NCBI GenBank assembly: GCA_030248225.1
Contig: JASANE010017517.1
Span: 34,837-98,836 of the forward strand
Direction: 5' to 3'
DNA: 64,000 bases
Origin: Trileptium ribeirensis
Taxonomy: Eukaryota; Nematoda; Enoplea; Enoplida; Thoracostomopsidae
The position numbers were made by a program, and so were the translations under genes. The notes under the pieces are model-generated. The model saw only the letters and a program-made list of their open reading frames with translations, made no database searches and had not been told where the DNA came from. Positions 39,679 through 50,739 of the stretch are shown here, piece after piece. Position 1 is the first letter of the stretch. Each line of letters begins with the position of its first letter.

Positions 39679-41060
39679 CTAGCCTTTTTGCCTCGACATA
39701 GCATTATATGATACAACAGCATCCATACCTTTATCATCCCCTATTTCACACCACGCCTTATCTCCACCCTTATATCCACTATAAATTTTAAGCAACGACG
39801 AATTATATATATTTTTCAGCATTTTTCCTGTGGACAAATTTGATAGCTTAACCCGGCCTATTGGGAGAACTTCTTTGACGATATACGGTCCGAGCCATAA
39901 TGGGGTTATTTTGGAACCCATTCGGTGAACACGTTTGGCATTGCGAATTAGTACAGCACCGACGACATTCAAACTTTTGCTTTGTTGATGTTGCCTGTCG
40001 AAATGATCTTTTTGCTTCTTCTAAGCAGCTTTTATATTTGAAAAAAATTTTTTAGACGTGACAGCTCGTTGTTCCTGGACAGCATTTACACTGGCCTCTG
40101 ACGCGATCGACGGAAGTTGAGACAAAACTTGATCATCTGCAGGCATACTGCTTTTGAAAGACAGCCATGTAGGGGTAACATTTGTTGAACTATGTATCGC
40201 CGTTCGATAGGCAAAAAGGTATCCCTGTAGTAGATCGACCCAATTATCACCCTTCTCGTTAACCAATTTTGAAAGACAATTTTTCAGGGTTCTGTTATCC
40301 CTTTCGCGAAGGCCGTTCGTCTGTGGGTGATATGGAGATAAGATCGATGTTCCGTCCCAAACTTCGTGGTTAGGATATCCATAACCTGATTTACAAACTG
40401 TCGCCCCTGGTCTGAAATAATGGTATCCATACACCCAAACAAAGCGACGCACTCGTAAACAAAATCCTCTGCTTGCTTTGCCGTCTTCTCTGGAATTGCC
40501 TTTGCGAGGGGAAATTTCGAATAATAATCAGTGATAGCAACAATATTCTTGTTTCCACTCACTGTCGTGGGCAAAGGTCCGACTATATCGATTCCCACCA
40601 GAGACCAAAAACTGTTGGGAACTGCAATCGGGTGGAATGGAGCTGATTCAGTCATAATTTTCGGATTATGAATCTAACATTTTGTGGCATTTCCGACAGT
40701 AATCAGCAACGTCAGCCTTCATTCCCTTCCAATAGTACCGTTCAGCAATATTTTCGTATGTTTTCTCCGAGCCTAAGTGACCCCCGCTATTTGGATTGTC
40801 ATGAAATAATTCCAGAACAGCAGGAGTTTCAGTCACTTTGAGAACCTTTTTTCCTGCGTGAAGCATTTTTACATCCTCCACGGTAAATGGTGCCACACGC
40901 TTTCTAAAGTTCCTTTTCAGACATTTGGATTCCGAACTATCCATATATCTATATTCCTTCGGATAAGCAGGATTATCCGATGAACTACTCAAATAAGCAA
41001 CATACTCTGCATAAATTTTATCATCCATTTCTAAATAACTCTGAAAAAGTAAAATAAAAC
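39679..41060 (-). pseudogene. Gypsy (Ty3)-type integrase, three frames, upstream of the OTU domain
   Basis: Minus strand, in order. The H2C2 zinc-binding domain is at about 40860-40680 (GGHLGSEKTYENIAERYYWK ... CRKCHKM). The catalytic core follows a stop at 40665: GIDIVGPLP with the first Asp near 40590, ISDQGRQF with the second Asp near 40390, and, after a frame change, YHPQTNGLRERDN with the Glu near 40305. A GPY/F C-terminal module is at 39972-39770 (VHRMGSKITPLWLGPYIV ... NIYNSSLLKIY). All three acidic residues survive, but stops and shifts at 40665, 40284-40452 and 40020 break the gene. No RT or protease was found beside it. A proline-rich GC patch at 41079-41165 is open in the same frame as the zinc domain and is probably not original. 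Confidence 0.88.
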
Positions 41061-41182
41061 TGTAGGCAACATTAAAATATGGGGGGCATTTTGGTAGCAG
41101 GGGGGCCAACTGGTTGGCCCGAGGGGGGCCAACTGGTAGGCCCGGCGGGGCCATTTGCATTGGGGGCATTCTGGGGTGTTAC

Positions 41183-42402
41183 AGCTATGTATTTATTCGT
41201 ACCATTATTCTCGTATATACGGTCTGAATTGGCATTTTGGGTATGTCGATCATGTTTATCCGATTTGTTGCAATAACCGTATATCTATCCATTGTACCAT
41301 ATTTACACTGATTTCGTTTCTTTGATTATGGCCATAAAAGCGCCTATCCTTATGTAATTTCGTTGTAATCTTATGCCATTTGCATGATAATCGCCATACT
41401 TTGTTGTACCGTTGGTAATTTTAATTGTTAAGATGTATATGTCCGAGAGTAATTCGATTTTGCTTAGGTTGATTTTTAGAGAGGAATTGGTAATTTTACG
41501 CATAAGAAACTAGTGTTTTTATAGATAGGAACGTTCGGGTCTGGCGAGTTCTTGCCATACCCGACCCGTGAATGAATAGGATGGTACGACTCCCCGATAT
41601 GTATAAGAACAGCCCTACCCCGCGTTGTAGGACCGCAAAATTTATCCCGATTTTTGGTAGAAAAGATTGGCCGCGATGGAAACCCGTCACGACCGTCCTC
41701 ACAGGTGAGGACCACAGAAATGTTGGCTGTCCGCCCTATATCGAACAGCAAATGAGCAAATTTTCTGAAAATTTCAAAATTAGGAAGTGCACTGGTGAGA
41801 TGTAGCGATAAATAAAATATGAGGTACCAGCGTTCACTTTCGGTGGATAAGTTGGCTGATAAAGCTTAAGAAAGTGAAAATCCCGAAACCTCGGAATTGA
41901 GAGCTGCGGCTCCGGCCCATAACTCCGGAACCATTAGGAAATCAAAAATTATCTGTAGAGAATTTTACGATCTTTAAAATGAGACCGGTTCCGTGGATAT
42001 CCGATCAGGATCCACGGACTTATTATTAAATAACCAGTACGTATAGTAAATACATCGTCTTTAATTAAATAACTTAACAAATAATTGACACAAATATATA
42101 TAGACGACATCGTTAGACTCGCTGAAATCGAGGCTTTTATTTGAGCCCGGAAAGGACCCGCTGTGCCCACTTTTGGGTACCCTTTCCTCTGAAAATTACA
42201 GAAACTATGCCCCGATAGGCGTGTAACCCATCATTAGATTCCCTTTGTCAAATCCGATACAAATATATACCTAACACCCCACAGAAAGCTAACCCGAACC
42301 CGCGGCAGCCGCGCAAAACACTCTAATAATTTATAAAATTATCGACGGGCTATCCCGAGAGCCCACCTTCCCCTCTTGTCGCCCAAAAATGGACCTGTTA
42401 CA
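41183..42402 (+). repeat. Family A LTR-like repeat, main body
   Basis: Nearly identical to 49208-49945 up to about 41880 (TTATTCGTACCATTATTCTCG; GATTGGCCGCGATGGAAACC; CACGACCGTCCTCACAGGTG). It then matches the family A copy at 19750-19893 and ends ACCTGTTACA at 42402. Start and end of the family are inverted (TGTAACAG/CTGTTACA). Sequence after 42402 also stays similar to 19894-20060 for about 190 bp, so the LTR end is inferred and not certain. Confidence 0.6.
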
Positions 42403-43368
42403 TATCAAAATACTCGGACGGACACACTGAGTCCGAATCCGAGTCTCTTTTGGCCCTTTGGCCATCACTGAGGGAATGGCACCCTCTTTGTACATTCCTT
42501 GTCTTCGTTTGTTTAGATAGGCCACGTCTCTTTCTGCGGACGCTGATCCCGAGTTCATTCGTATATATCTACCAGTTTGCATGGAATAAATACACACAAT
42601 TTAATAGGAAATTTAGTTAAGCTAGTTAATATTAAATATATATTTGGATAAGTAAATAAATAAGTTAATGGCGAATTTATATAAAAGTTGGCTGCTAGAT
42701 GTGCTGATACTTCTTCAAATGCAGTAGTCGGTTTGAGCTGCTATTCCCTAAGGAAACGAAAGTTAACTTAAATAGCGAATTTTATATGAATCTAATATTA
42801 AGCTGGGTGCTGGATGTGGATGTCCAGGGAATATATTTATAATTTTCTGTAAACAACGGCTTAGAATTCTTGTATTTATTAAGCAAACATTTGAACTAAC
42901 AAATTTATATTAACTTTATTTAAAGTTAATATCAGAAGTTTCGTGAAACTTCTTATCAGTAACCGCTAAAAGTTTCATATAAAGTTTATGAAGCATTTAA
43001 TATAAAAGTTGAAGGTTAATACCACAGTTGCTGGAATCGACCACCAAGTACTGAGCTTTTAAAAGCTTAATATAAGGTTAATACAAAGTTCGTATAAATT
43101 TAATATAAACTTTTATATATAAATAAAGTTTGAAAATTTTAAATTTTGAATTATTAAGAACTACAAAACCTATGTTAAGTATAGGGAATTATTTAGTAAA
43201 ATAACATCTGCGCCCGAAATAAACTAAAGGACGCGCTATAGATTCCACAGAGAATCCATCTTGTTATATTTATTAATTAAACAGATAGTTTATATTTAGT
43301 TTGCTGGAAGTTTACAAACAGAAACTTTAATGGCCTCGTAAATCAAATTTAACTACCGAAAATGCTAG
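42403..43368. other. Leader or spacer of the NADAR element, non-coding
   Basis: AT-rich with repeated TTAATATAAAGTTAATA-like words. No gene seen. Confidence 0.35.
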
Positions 43369-43470
43369 TATTTAAGCAGAGCCACTCGAGCTCTCGAGCG
43401 TTCAATCTGACTTCGGCAGCACAGAGTACGGGCGGTTTGTAGACCGGCTCAGTAGCTTTCCAGTACCTGT
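43369..43470 (+). promoter_or_regulatory. Putative core promoter of the NADAR element
   Basis: TATTTAAG (43369-43376) is followed about 30 bp later by an initiator-like TTCAATC in CGAGCTCTCGAGCGTTCAATC. A GC-richer R-like stretch (GGCAGCACAGAGTACGGGCGG) comes next. This layout is typical of arthropod LTR retrotransposon promoters. It lies 1.3 kb upstream of the first coding block. Inferred from motifs only. Confidence 0.4.
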
Positions 43471-44694
43471 GGTTTAACTTCATTGCTTATTTCTCTTTCT
43501 TTCGGCTTTGTTGCTTTCGGTTTTGCGGATGGATGGACGAGCGATCAACGTCGAAGGATCAACTTCGAGTATGTAAGTGTGGACTGGGAGGCATACTTTA
43601 GTAAATGAGTATGACTGGTTGTAGATAGGATAAGCCCGTAGGGTAGTTAAAGGTTAATATAGCTGAGAGTTCGTGTGGACTAGTTGAAATGTTAAGCCTC
43701 CAAGGACTCCCTGTCCGTACTTTCGTTTTACATGATAGCCTAGCCCGTCCTAGCTTGTCTCGCAGACACTCAGTGGTAGTTAGCCACTCACACAATTCAG
43801 TTAGAAAGTCGGAGTCGTACTGAACCTCCTTCGGTCGATGAGTTAAGGCATAAAACGAAGCGACACTCGCGTATAGACTTGTTTTACATGATTCCCTGAG
43901 TCGAGTTAGTAGCTGAACAAAAGCCCTTAAGAAGACCGAGGTTAAATAAAACATTTTTTCTTGTTGGACATTTGGATTAAAGCTCCGCACCATCCTTGGC
44001 CTTGTTTGATGAATTTAAATTCAGTACCATTAAGAAAGTTTACTATTTAGGAGGAGATATCGTTGCTAAATCGTGATCGGAATGATCATTAATAGTTACT
44101 TGTGAGTGACAAAATTTACCTGACGTACTGTTTCTTAAGGCAACCTGGCAGAGATTTTGTTAGAATGTTAGCCGCAACCTACGCTTGTGAGATCGAGCCT
44201 AAAATGCAATCGACCAGCAACCGAAGTTATTAATCTGACCTCTGTGTAGTGAGATAGCTCGCTCTGAGTTAAATTCGCCATAACTCAAATTCTTCTAGGA
44301 ATCTGGCTGAAATTTTGCCCGGACCATTGTAAGGATCCCAGCTGTTGATTTAATTCATAAAATCTTTGAATATCGCGTCGTAATCACAAACCCGACGACG
44401 AAAGTAAATTTGGAATATTTTACGATTCCCTCCAGGAATTTCGTTGAAACTTTGGCTATTTCTTCGTAGGAACGTCCGCCACCGAATATAACTTAAAAAC
44501 TCGACAATATCTGTCGGGATCACAAACCCGACGCCCTTTCGGGTCTATACCCGACGGACCGATTTTTGTGATGACCCGATCCTAATAAATCGATAGGTTA
44601 GGTCAAACCCAGCCCCCGTGCAAAGTCTCACGGAGAAAGGCTGACGAATTATTAAGAAATTCAAATTTACTTTTAAATCTACCGCATTTGCTGG

Positions 44695-45104
44695 TGTTAC
44701 ATTAACGCCTGTACCCGCGCCATCCCAATATAAGTACCGTGAAGAACTCATACAGCATGACCCTTTTCCAGGAATACCGGAAGGCGAACCAATTCTCCGA
44801 TATCGTGCACCATCTCCTGATGATTCTTTCTATCAGAAATACTCCAGTAATGCTTATGGATTCTGAACCTAATATAACTGTAACTCAACCTGGTTCATTT
44901 AGTCGACTTTGCACGCCAGAGAATTTAACCCCTGTGCAACCTACACTATTTTCGTCTTTATTTAGAGATAATCACGTTGGAACTTACCATCTTCGCTCCC
45001 GAGTTATCCAATCCCAACCATCAAGTAAACGACCTAGACGACCTAAGACCACACAAATAAAACTTTCCCACACCAGGAACAACATTTATAGGAAGACACA
45101 CTAG
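44695..45104 (+). pseudogene. NADAR element, N-terminal block (YKYRE...FPGIPEGEPILRY)
   Basis: First coding block of the + strand NADAR gene. One frame carries YKYREELIQ, FPGIPEGEPILRY and SPDDSFYQ (about 44727-44840). After a frameshift near 44830 the frame open to 45104 continues with TPVMLM and a basic tail (SSKRPRRPKTTQIKL). The inverted copy at 52835-53236 has the same order (YKYREDPIQ, FPGIPEGEPILRY, SPNDPLYQ, IPVIL). The conserved words between diverged copies show a real protein. I know no family for this block. By position it could be a Gag-like or DNA/RNA-binding region. Confidence 0.6.
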
Positions 45105-45392
45105 ACGAAAAGTGGTAGAGAAGCCATAAGAGACTTCTTAGCTGAGGAAGCGGGACGAAGGCGTAGAACACTAGAAGGTATCGAAACAAGTTCTCAAACT
45201 GCAACTGAACTTTTGGAACACCTTACGCGACGCACAGCACCGTACCGAGGAACACGCATTCCCTATACGAACAAGTTCAACCCATTTTGGAGGACACGAT
45301 CAGTAGGCCCCGTCGTCGCCGACCTCCAAAGCAAACAATAGTAATTGAAACTGCATCAGAAGAATCAGAACCTGAAATAAATAGGATTACAC

Positions 45393-45453
<61 letters not shown>

Positions 45454-45978
45454 TACTGTCCCTATCTTTTATCTAGCGAAACCACAGCGGTGGGAACGGG
45501 CACCGCGAAGTCGGCGGGGAAAGAAGACCCTGTTGAGCTTGCCAGAGTACTCAGTGATGACGAATTCACCCTAATCGCTTCACCGCAACGCAGTCCTATG
45601 CGCAGGCAAGAGCCTGCATCGCAACGTCGTACGCACGTGAACCCGCGTACTATTAGCAATGTCAAGCACGTAACCGCTATTACTACCGCACCTAGGCATG
45701 CGCAAACTGCCACTAACGTTACTTCGACCACATCTGGACCATCAATGACACCAAAAATGGGAATTAATACTTATAACGTACGTAAACCGACTATGTCGCA
45801 GAAAGATAATGTAAACCGAACACACTCAATACCTGTAGCTAAAAGAAATGAACCTGTCCGAAGGAAGGTCATGAAAACCAACCGCCGTGAAATGGCGTAT
45901 AGACAATCCCATGACCGCCGTTGTGAACCGATGGATACAATTCCGACCGCTGAAGCCTTTCGTAGAAGGACGCAATGA
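45105..45978 (+). pseudogene. NADAR element, central Arg/Pro-rich region
   Basis: RDFLAEEAGRRRRTLEGIE, QTATELLEHLTRR and TRIPYTNKFNPFWR (about 45129-45285) match a block of the inverted copy at 52494-52784 (KDLLAEEE, QTATELLEHFTG, NTFNRF). Then follow RPRRRRPPKQTIVIETASE (45299-45355) and a long basic, low-complexity frame 45490-45978. The last part has no counterpart in the inverted copy, which seems to lack it. The region is strongly positive, as in nucleocapsid-like proteins, but no zinc knuckle was seen. Confidence 0.5.
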
Positions 45979-46325
45979 CCTAGCGGCGACCGTAACGATC
46001 AAACTCAATCTTTTCCTTCCCGACCACCGATTCAGTCAAGAAGCCGAACGTTGTATTCGCCCTATTTAGATTTTATAGACCAACCTGGAGTTGAACATAC
46101 CATTCCACACCATTCCGAAAGAATTCCGCCCTATCCCTGGGGACGTAGACAGCTACACCCTGAAGACTTGGGACTTCAAGCCGTTCGAACACCGCGACCA
46201 ACACCCGAGGACGACAGTAGCCGTCCTGGCATCGCCTGATTGATACCAATCCCGTTACAATCCTCGAGCTCCAACTCCAAATCCACTTTGAATAACTGTC
46301 AGTAACGACGAAGTATTTGAATTCT
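45979..46325 (+). pseudogene. NADAR element, linker before the NADAR domain
   Basis: Frame 46051-46239 reads SPYLDFIDQPGVEHTIPHHS ... PWGRRQLHPEDLG and stops. The inverted copy has comparable words (LQPHPGIKRQ, DLGRQLH, near 52280-52210). No known domain. Confidence 0.4.
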
Positions 46326-46327
46326 AG

Positions 46328-46941
46328 ATGAATTACCTCAGAGAACCAAAGCGTCTGGCTGATGTCCGCAGGTCAAAGGAAAATCCCGTTTCGGTGCCAC
46401 ATTATTTCATCGACTATTCGAAGCCGATCGAAATTTTTCTTTCAAAAGGCGCTCAATGGCCTAAGCTGTTTAACATGGCCTCCCTCGAACAAATAAATCA
46501 ATATTATCCCATCAAATACAGTTCTACGGAACAAGGATATCAATTACTCGTCACTTACCTTTTCAGCGAGGATCAAGCTCGACGAGACATCGAAGATGTT
46601 AGATTGGGAGCTCGAGATGTCAAATCCATTGCCCGAAGAAACAAACAACAATTCTTGATTAGGTAAACACCTAACTTCTTCGCCCCGTGCTGCCTCATCT
46701 GATGAGAACCGTGCTACTACGCAAGTTCGACTTGCCTCTTTTCAAGAATACGCAATGGTCCACAGGAGACGCTCAGCTGCAGGAAGCTAATCCCACTGAT
46801 AGCTTCTGGGGCAATGGCGTTGGACCACACGATTTGCGAATGGGTCGCCGCCCAAGGAACTGTCATAATGTAATGGGACGATTATTACAAGAAGTCCGCC
46901 GAAGTATCAACTCCTCTAGAGTAAGGAGGACCCTCAAGTAA
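46328..46941 (+). pseudogene. NADAR domain (ADP-ribose N-glycosidase fold) of a retroelement, two frames
   Basis: Frame 46328-46666: AQWPKLFNM...INQYYPIKYSSTEQGYQLL carries the family's S-x-E-x-x-[YF]-Q block. It is followed by F-EDQARRDI and ARDVKSIARRN. A stop at 46664-46666 and a one-base shift lead into frame 46687-46941: LMRTVLLRKFDLPLF, STGDAQLQEANPTDSFWGNG and MGRLLQEVRRSI. These match the NADAR (YbiA-like) C-terminal pattern M...L..KF, L..T....L.E....D..WG.G, G..L..VR. NADAR enzymes hydrolyse N-glycosidic bonds, in bacteria including ADP-ribosyl-guanine repair. As the last domain of an element protein its role is unknown. Break: stop plus frameshift in the middle of the fold. Confidence 0.85.
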
Positions 46942-48702
46942 GGGTCCCGTAATTGCCGATCCTAAAGAGATTCTACTTTATCCCAGTACCCCAAACAGCT
47001 TTTAGCGACTTTTTCCCTAATCCCTAATTTTCACAAAAGCTTTTGCTAGGTTACTACTTGTAAGAGTAGCTTTATAAGGAAAAACTCATGAGTAACAATA
47101 GTCAAATTAATATTTTGAGTTTCTACTACCTCAAAATACCGAAACGTCCATTTGCGCCATCCCCATCATCGTCGTCGTGGTCAACATCAACATCATTATC
47201 TTTTGGATTGATATCCGAATTGAATTTTTGTACGGGTTCCTTCACAAGAACCCAGTTTAACCCGAAGAAGAAGCGTAAGAGCTTCTAAAACACCACGAGA
47301 TGAACGCGCATAAAACTCAGCTGAATGGAGGAGAATATCCTCCCTAAACAATGAGTAACATGAGTAACAATAGTCAAATTAATATTTTTAGTTTCTACTA
47401 CCTCAAAATACCGAAACGTCCATTTGCGCCATCCCCATCATCGTCGTCGTGGTCAACATCGACATCATTATCTTTTGGATTGAGATCTGATTTCGACTCT
47501 TTGTACGGGTTCCTTCACAGGAACCCAGTTTAACCCGAAGAAGAGGCGTAAGAGCTTCTAAAACACCACGAGATGAACGCGCATAAAACTCAGCTGAATG
47601 GAGGAGAATATCCTCCGTAAAACAGAGAACCCCGTCGCTGCTGGAAAATGACTCATCAGTCCATCGTAAGAGCACATAGAATACCACCAAGTGGAACCAC
47701 GAGATAGTATTTATCGTCCGGCGAAGAGCAACGAAAACGCCCCGAAAATATAACAAATTCACCAAAATTTTGATATTTTGAATTAATCTCGCACGGATAC
47801 TTGAAGTAAACTTAAAAGTGCGTATCACCAAACGTGGTAAACTTAATAAACTAAGTTTTGACCACTTTCCAAGGAAAAGAGGACAAGATATAGTGATATT
47901 TGTCATAATATTACTAACTGTGATGACTGTTTGGTAGCGAGGCTATGTGTGACAATATTGGCAATGACGACGAAGTACGAACGTTAGTTTTTAGAATGAT
48001 TGAGATGCCCCGATCCTGTTTAACACACATTAAGAGACACCCCAAGAAAACACGCACAAACCCAATTAAAAAGTCAAATTACCACGATAAGCCATATAAA
48101 AGTGGACCAAAGGAAACGTAAAAGTGGAACACTAGTAAAATTGATATTTTAGTTTAAACCACAATCTCAACATAGCCAGCGGTTATAAATGAAACCCCAT
48201 AAACTGCTGGTTGAAAATATCGGTATATAAAGCCTCGAGAAAATTAAATTTTCAGATTCTACCATAATTTACAAGTTTTATTATTTTATTATTAGTTTAT
48301 TTTATTTTATTGTATATATTTTTGACCTGACGACATCGAAGGTGGGCACCTGGCTCTTAGGGACTTTGTGTGCCTAGTATTACCACAGGTACGCAGGGTC
48401 TCAACTTTTTGAAGGACTCATGACTCTACTGAGCCCGCTCTTCTCGAAATAAAACAGCCTCAAAACCCCCACGAGTTTGAAGGAGAGTAGTAAACGAATT
48501 GTTCTAGTAAAGGGCCGTGCTAATATCTTGCCGTAATAGCCAAATCGTACGTCGTAAACTAACTGCGAACCTAAAATATCCGAAAAAACCCGCCCCAAAT
48601 TAGATAACCACATGACGAGTTCAAAATCCCACCCTAGAACCCCACTTAATCTTCCCACCCCAAGTAAAGTATTAAATAATTTTCTCTTAAAAAATTAAGA
48701 CA
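46942..48702. repeat. Element 3' region with a 272-bp tandem duplication
   Basis: AGTAACAATAGTCAAATTAATATTT...AAACGTCCATTTGCGCCATC begins at 47091 and again at 47363, extending to GGAGGAGAATATCCTCC (47346 and 47618). On the minus strand each copy gives an Asp-rich stretch, but no intact gene. 47640-48700 holds no recognised coding sequence. In particular, no RT, RNase H or integrase was found here. Confidence 0.65.
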
Positions 48703-49945
48703 TATAGCAGATCCATGTTGGATGGTTACGAGATAGGTTAATCCTGGCCACATACTAATAGTCAACATTTATGCATTCGGCTACGGATCTCTCCAAAAGT
48801 TGGAACCTCAGCAACTATGGCTGCACGAAAGCGAAGCCTTTTACCCGCCCGCGTATCTATATATAATTGGAACAGATTTGATAATCACCATATGCAGAGC
48901 AAATCAGGAATCACTAGGTTCGATAGCCTCGCTATGTAATTATATGTATTTTCAGCACTTCGGTTTGCACCGCCGACAATTTCATGATCCGTATGGATAT
49001 CATTATTATTTCAGGAATGGATAATTGTTTTATTATTATTACTGATGTTTGTCGTATTATATGCCGTTTGTATCGCCATAAATGCACTCATTGGCACATT
49101 TGATTTGAATATTATTGTTACTTCGTTGTACCATATTGATTGTTATGCCATAAAGGCATCCATTTCCATGATTATTTTGTATCGCCGTAACATGAATTTA
49201 TTAATTGCTATGTATTTATTCGTACCATTATTCTCGTATATACGATCTGAATTGGCAATTTTGGGTATGTCGATCATGTTTATCCGATTTGTTGCAATAA
49301 CCGTATATCTATCAATTGTACAATATTTATACTGATTTCGCTTCTTTGATTATGGTCATAAAAGCGCCTATCCTTATGTAATTTCGTTGTAATCTTATGC
49401 TATTTGTATGATAATCGCCATACTTTGTTGTACCCTTAGTAATTGTAATTTATTGTTAAGATGTATATGTCCGAGATTAATTCGATTTTGCTTAGGTTGA
49501 TTTTTAGAGAGGAATTAGTAATTTTACGCATAGGAAACTAGTGTTTTTATAAGTAGGAACGTTCGGGTCTGGCGAGCTCTTGCCATACCCGACCCGTGAA
49601 TGAATAGGATGGTACGACTCCCCTTTATGTATAAGAACAGCCCTACCACGCGTGGTAGGACCACAAAATTTATCCCGATTTTTGGTAGAAAAGATTGGCC
49701 GCGATGGAAACCCGTCACGACTGTCCTCACAGGTGAGGACCGCAGAAATGTTGGCTGCCTGCCCTATATCGAACAGCTAATGAACAAATTTTCTGAAAAT
49801 ATTAGTAGGAAAAGTAAAATATGAATTTACCAGTGTTCAAAATTAGGAAGTGCACTGGTGAGATGCAGTGATAAATAAAAATATCAGCTACCAGCGTTCA
49901 CTTTCGCTGGCTAAATTGGCTGATAAAGCTTAAAGATATTGTCAA
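48703..49945 (+). repeat. Family A LTR-like repeat, possibly the 3' LTR of the NADAR element
   Basis: Starts TATAGCAGATCCATGTTGG (family start TGTAACAG, two changes). It carries the 430 bp (48780-49207) missing from the split copy at 39168/41183, then matches that copy closely to about 49930 (GTTCACTTTCGCTGGC, TTGGCTGATAAAGCTTA). The match ends there, so the terminal part of the repeat is missing. Same orientation as the 41183 copy, with the NADAR gene between them. This fits a pair of LTRs but could be coincidence of dispersed copies. Confidence 0.55.
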
Positions 49946-50047
49946 GGACCCATTCAAAAATTGCACAAAGTGGATTTGAAAATCATTGCATCCGGTGATG
50001 AACGTTCGAGTGGTTACTTCCTTGATTTTGGGGCATTCCAGCTCAAG
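49934..50047 (+). other. Exon-like open segment with donor site, unknown
   Basis: 38 open codons including KVDLKIIASGDERSSGYFLD and FGAFQLK end exactly at a GTAATA donor-like site (50048). Composition looks coding. It starts where the family A match ends. It is not part of SMG1, since exons e and f already join perfectly. Possibly a captured exon or another transposon gene fragment. No family recognised. Confidence 0.3.
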
Positions 50048-50329
50048 GTAATAATTGTACAGTAGTTACTCATAAGGGTATTTGTACATATAACGACTTT
50101 TGTAAGCAAATTTTAGGGAGTATTTTTGAGGAATATAAGAGAAACAAACGATCCGGGGAAAATTAGGGAGGTATGGGTAATTTTGGCGTTCACGGGGTCA
50201 GGCGGGAAGACCCTTCAAAACTGATATCAGAAGTCGAAGGATCAGCGAAGCATTGGAGAACATTGCTCATATTTAAGCTTAAAATTAATAATATAGTTTC
50301 TTAAGTTAATATAGTTTCTTAGCTGTACT

Positions 50330-50735
50330 AGTGGCGATGGTGGACGTAATTATATGTTAACAAAATTGGTGCATTAAAAATGTGATTTGGAGCGACGTAT
50401 GAAGAACAATTTTAAAGGATAACCAGTTCTCCTGCTCTTATGACCATTCCTGGGCTCTAGGGCTTAGACCCTTAAGAGTTTCCTATTGATGTTCCACAGG
50501 GATGTGAAGTAGGTAAAGAGATGAGCGGGATTTAAGCTCCATTTCATCGTCATGCCATTATAAGTTGATCACCGTTAAAATAGTCCAAGTGTGACCAAGC
50601 TGAACACCCATCAATAAGCTGATACTTAGGCTTAAACTTAATAAGTAGTCATTAATATTTATTTTGTTAGTTGCTGATGATGGTCGTAATTATATGTTAC
50701 CAAAGTTTGTGCATAACAAGGTGATTTGGAGAATG
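50330..50735. repeat. Direct repeat pair about 340 bp apart
   Basis: GATGGTGGACGTAATTATATGTTAAC (50335) and GATGATGGTCGTAATTATATGTTACC (50676) are followed by similar TTGGTGCAT.A.AA.GTGATTTGGAG. The frame 50664-50906 (+) has no known motif. Confidence 0.5.
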
Positions 50736-50739
50736 TATA

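Noticed and set aside
43598..43993. 131-codon minus-strand ORF upstream of the NADAR gene
   Set aside because: No recognisable domain, on the opposite strand to the element's gene, and it lies in probable leader sequence.
47403..47906. 167-codon minus ORF across the 272-bp duplication
   Set aside because: Its end is the low-complexity reverse of the duplicated segment. No domain was seen.
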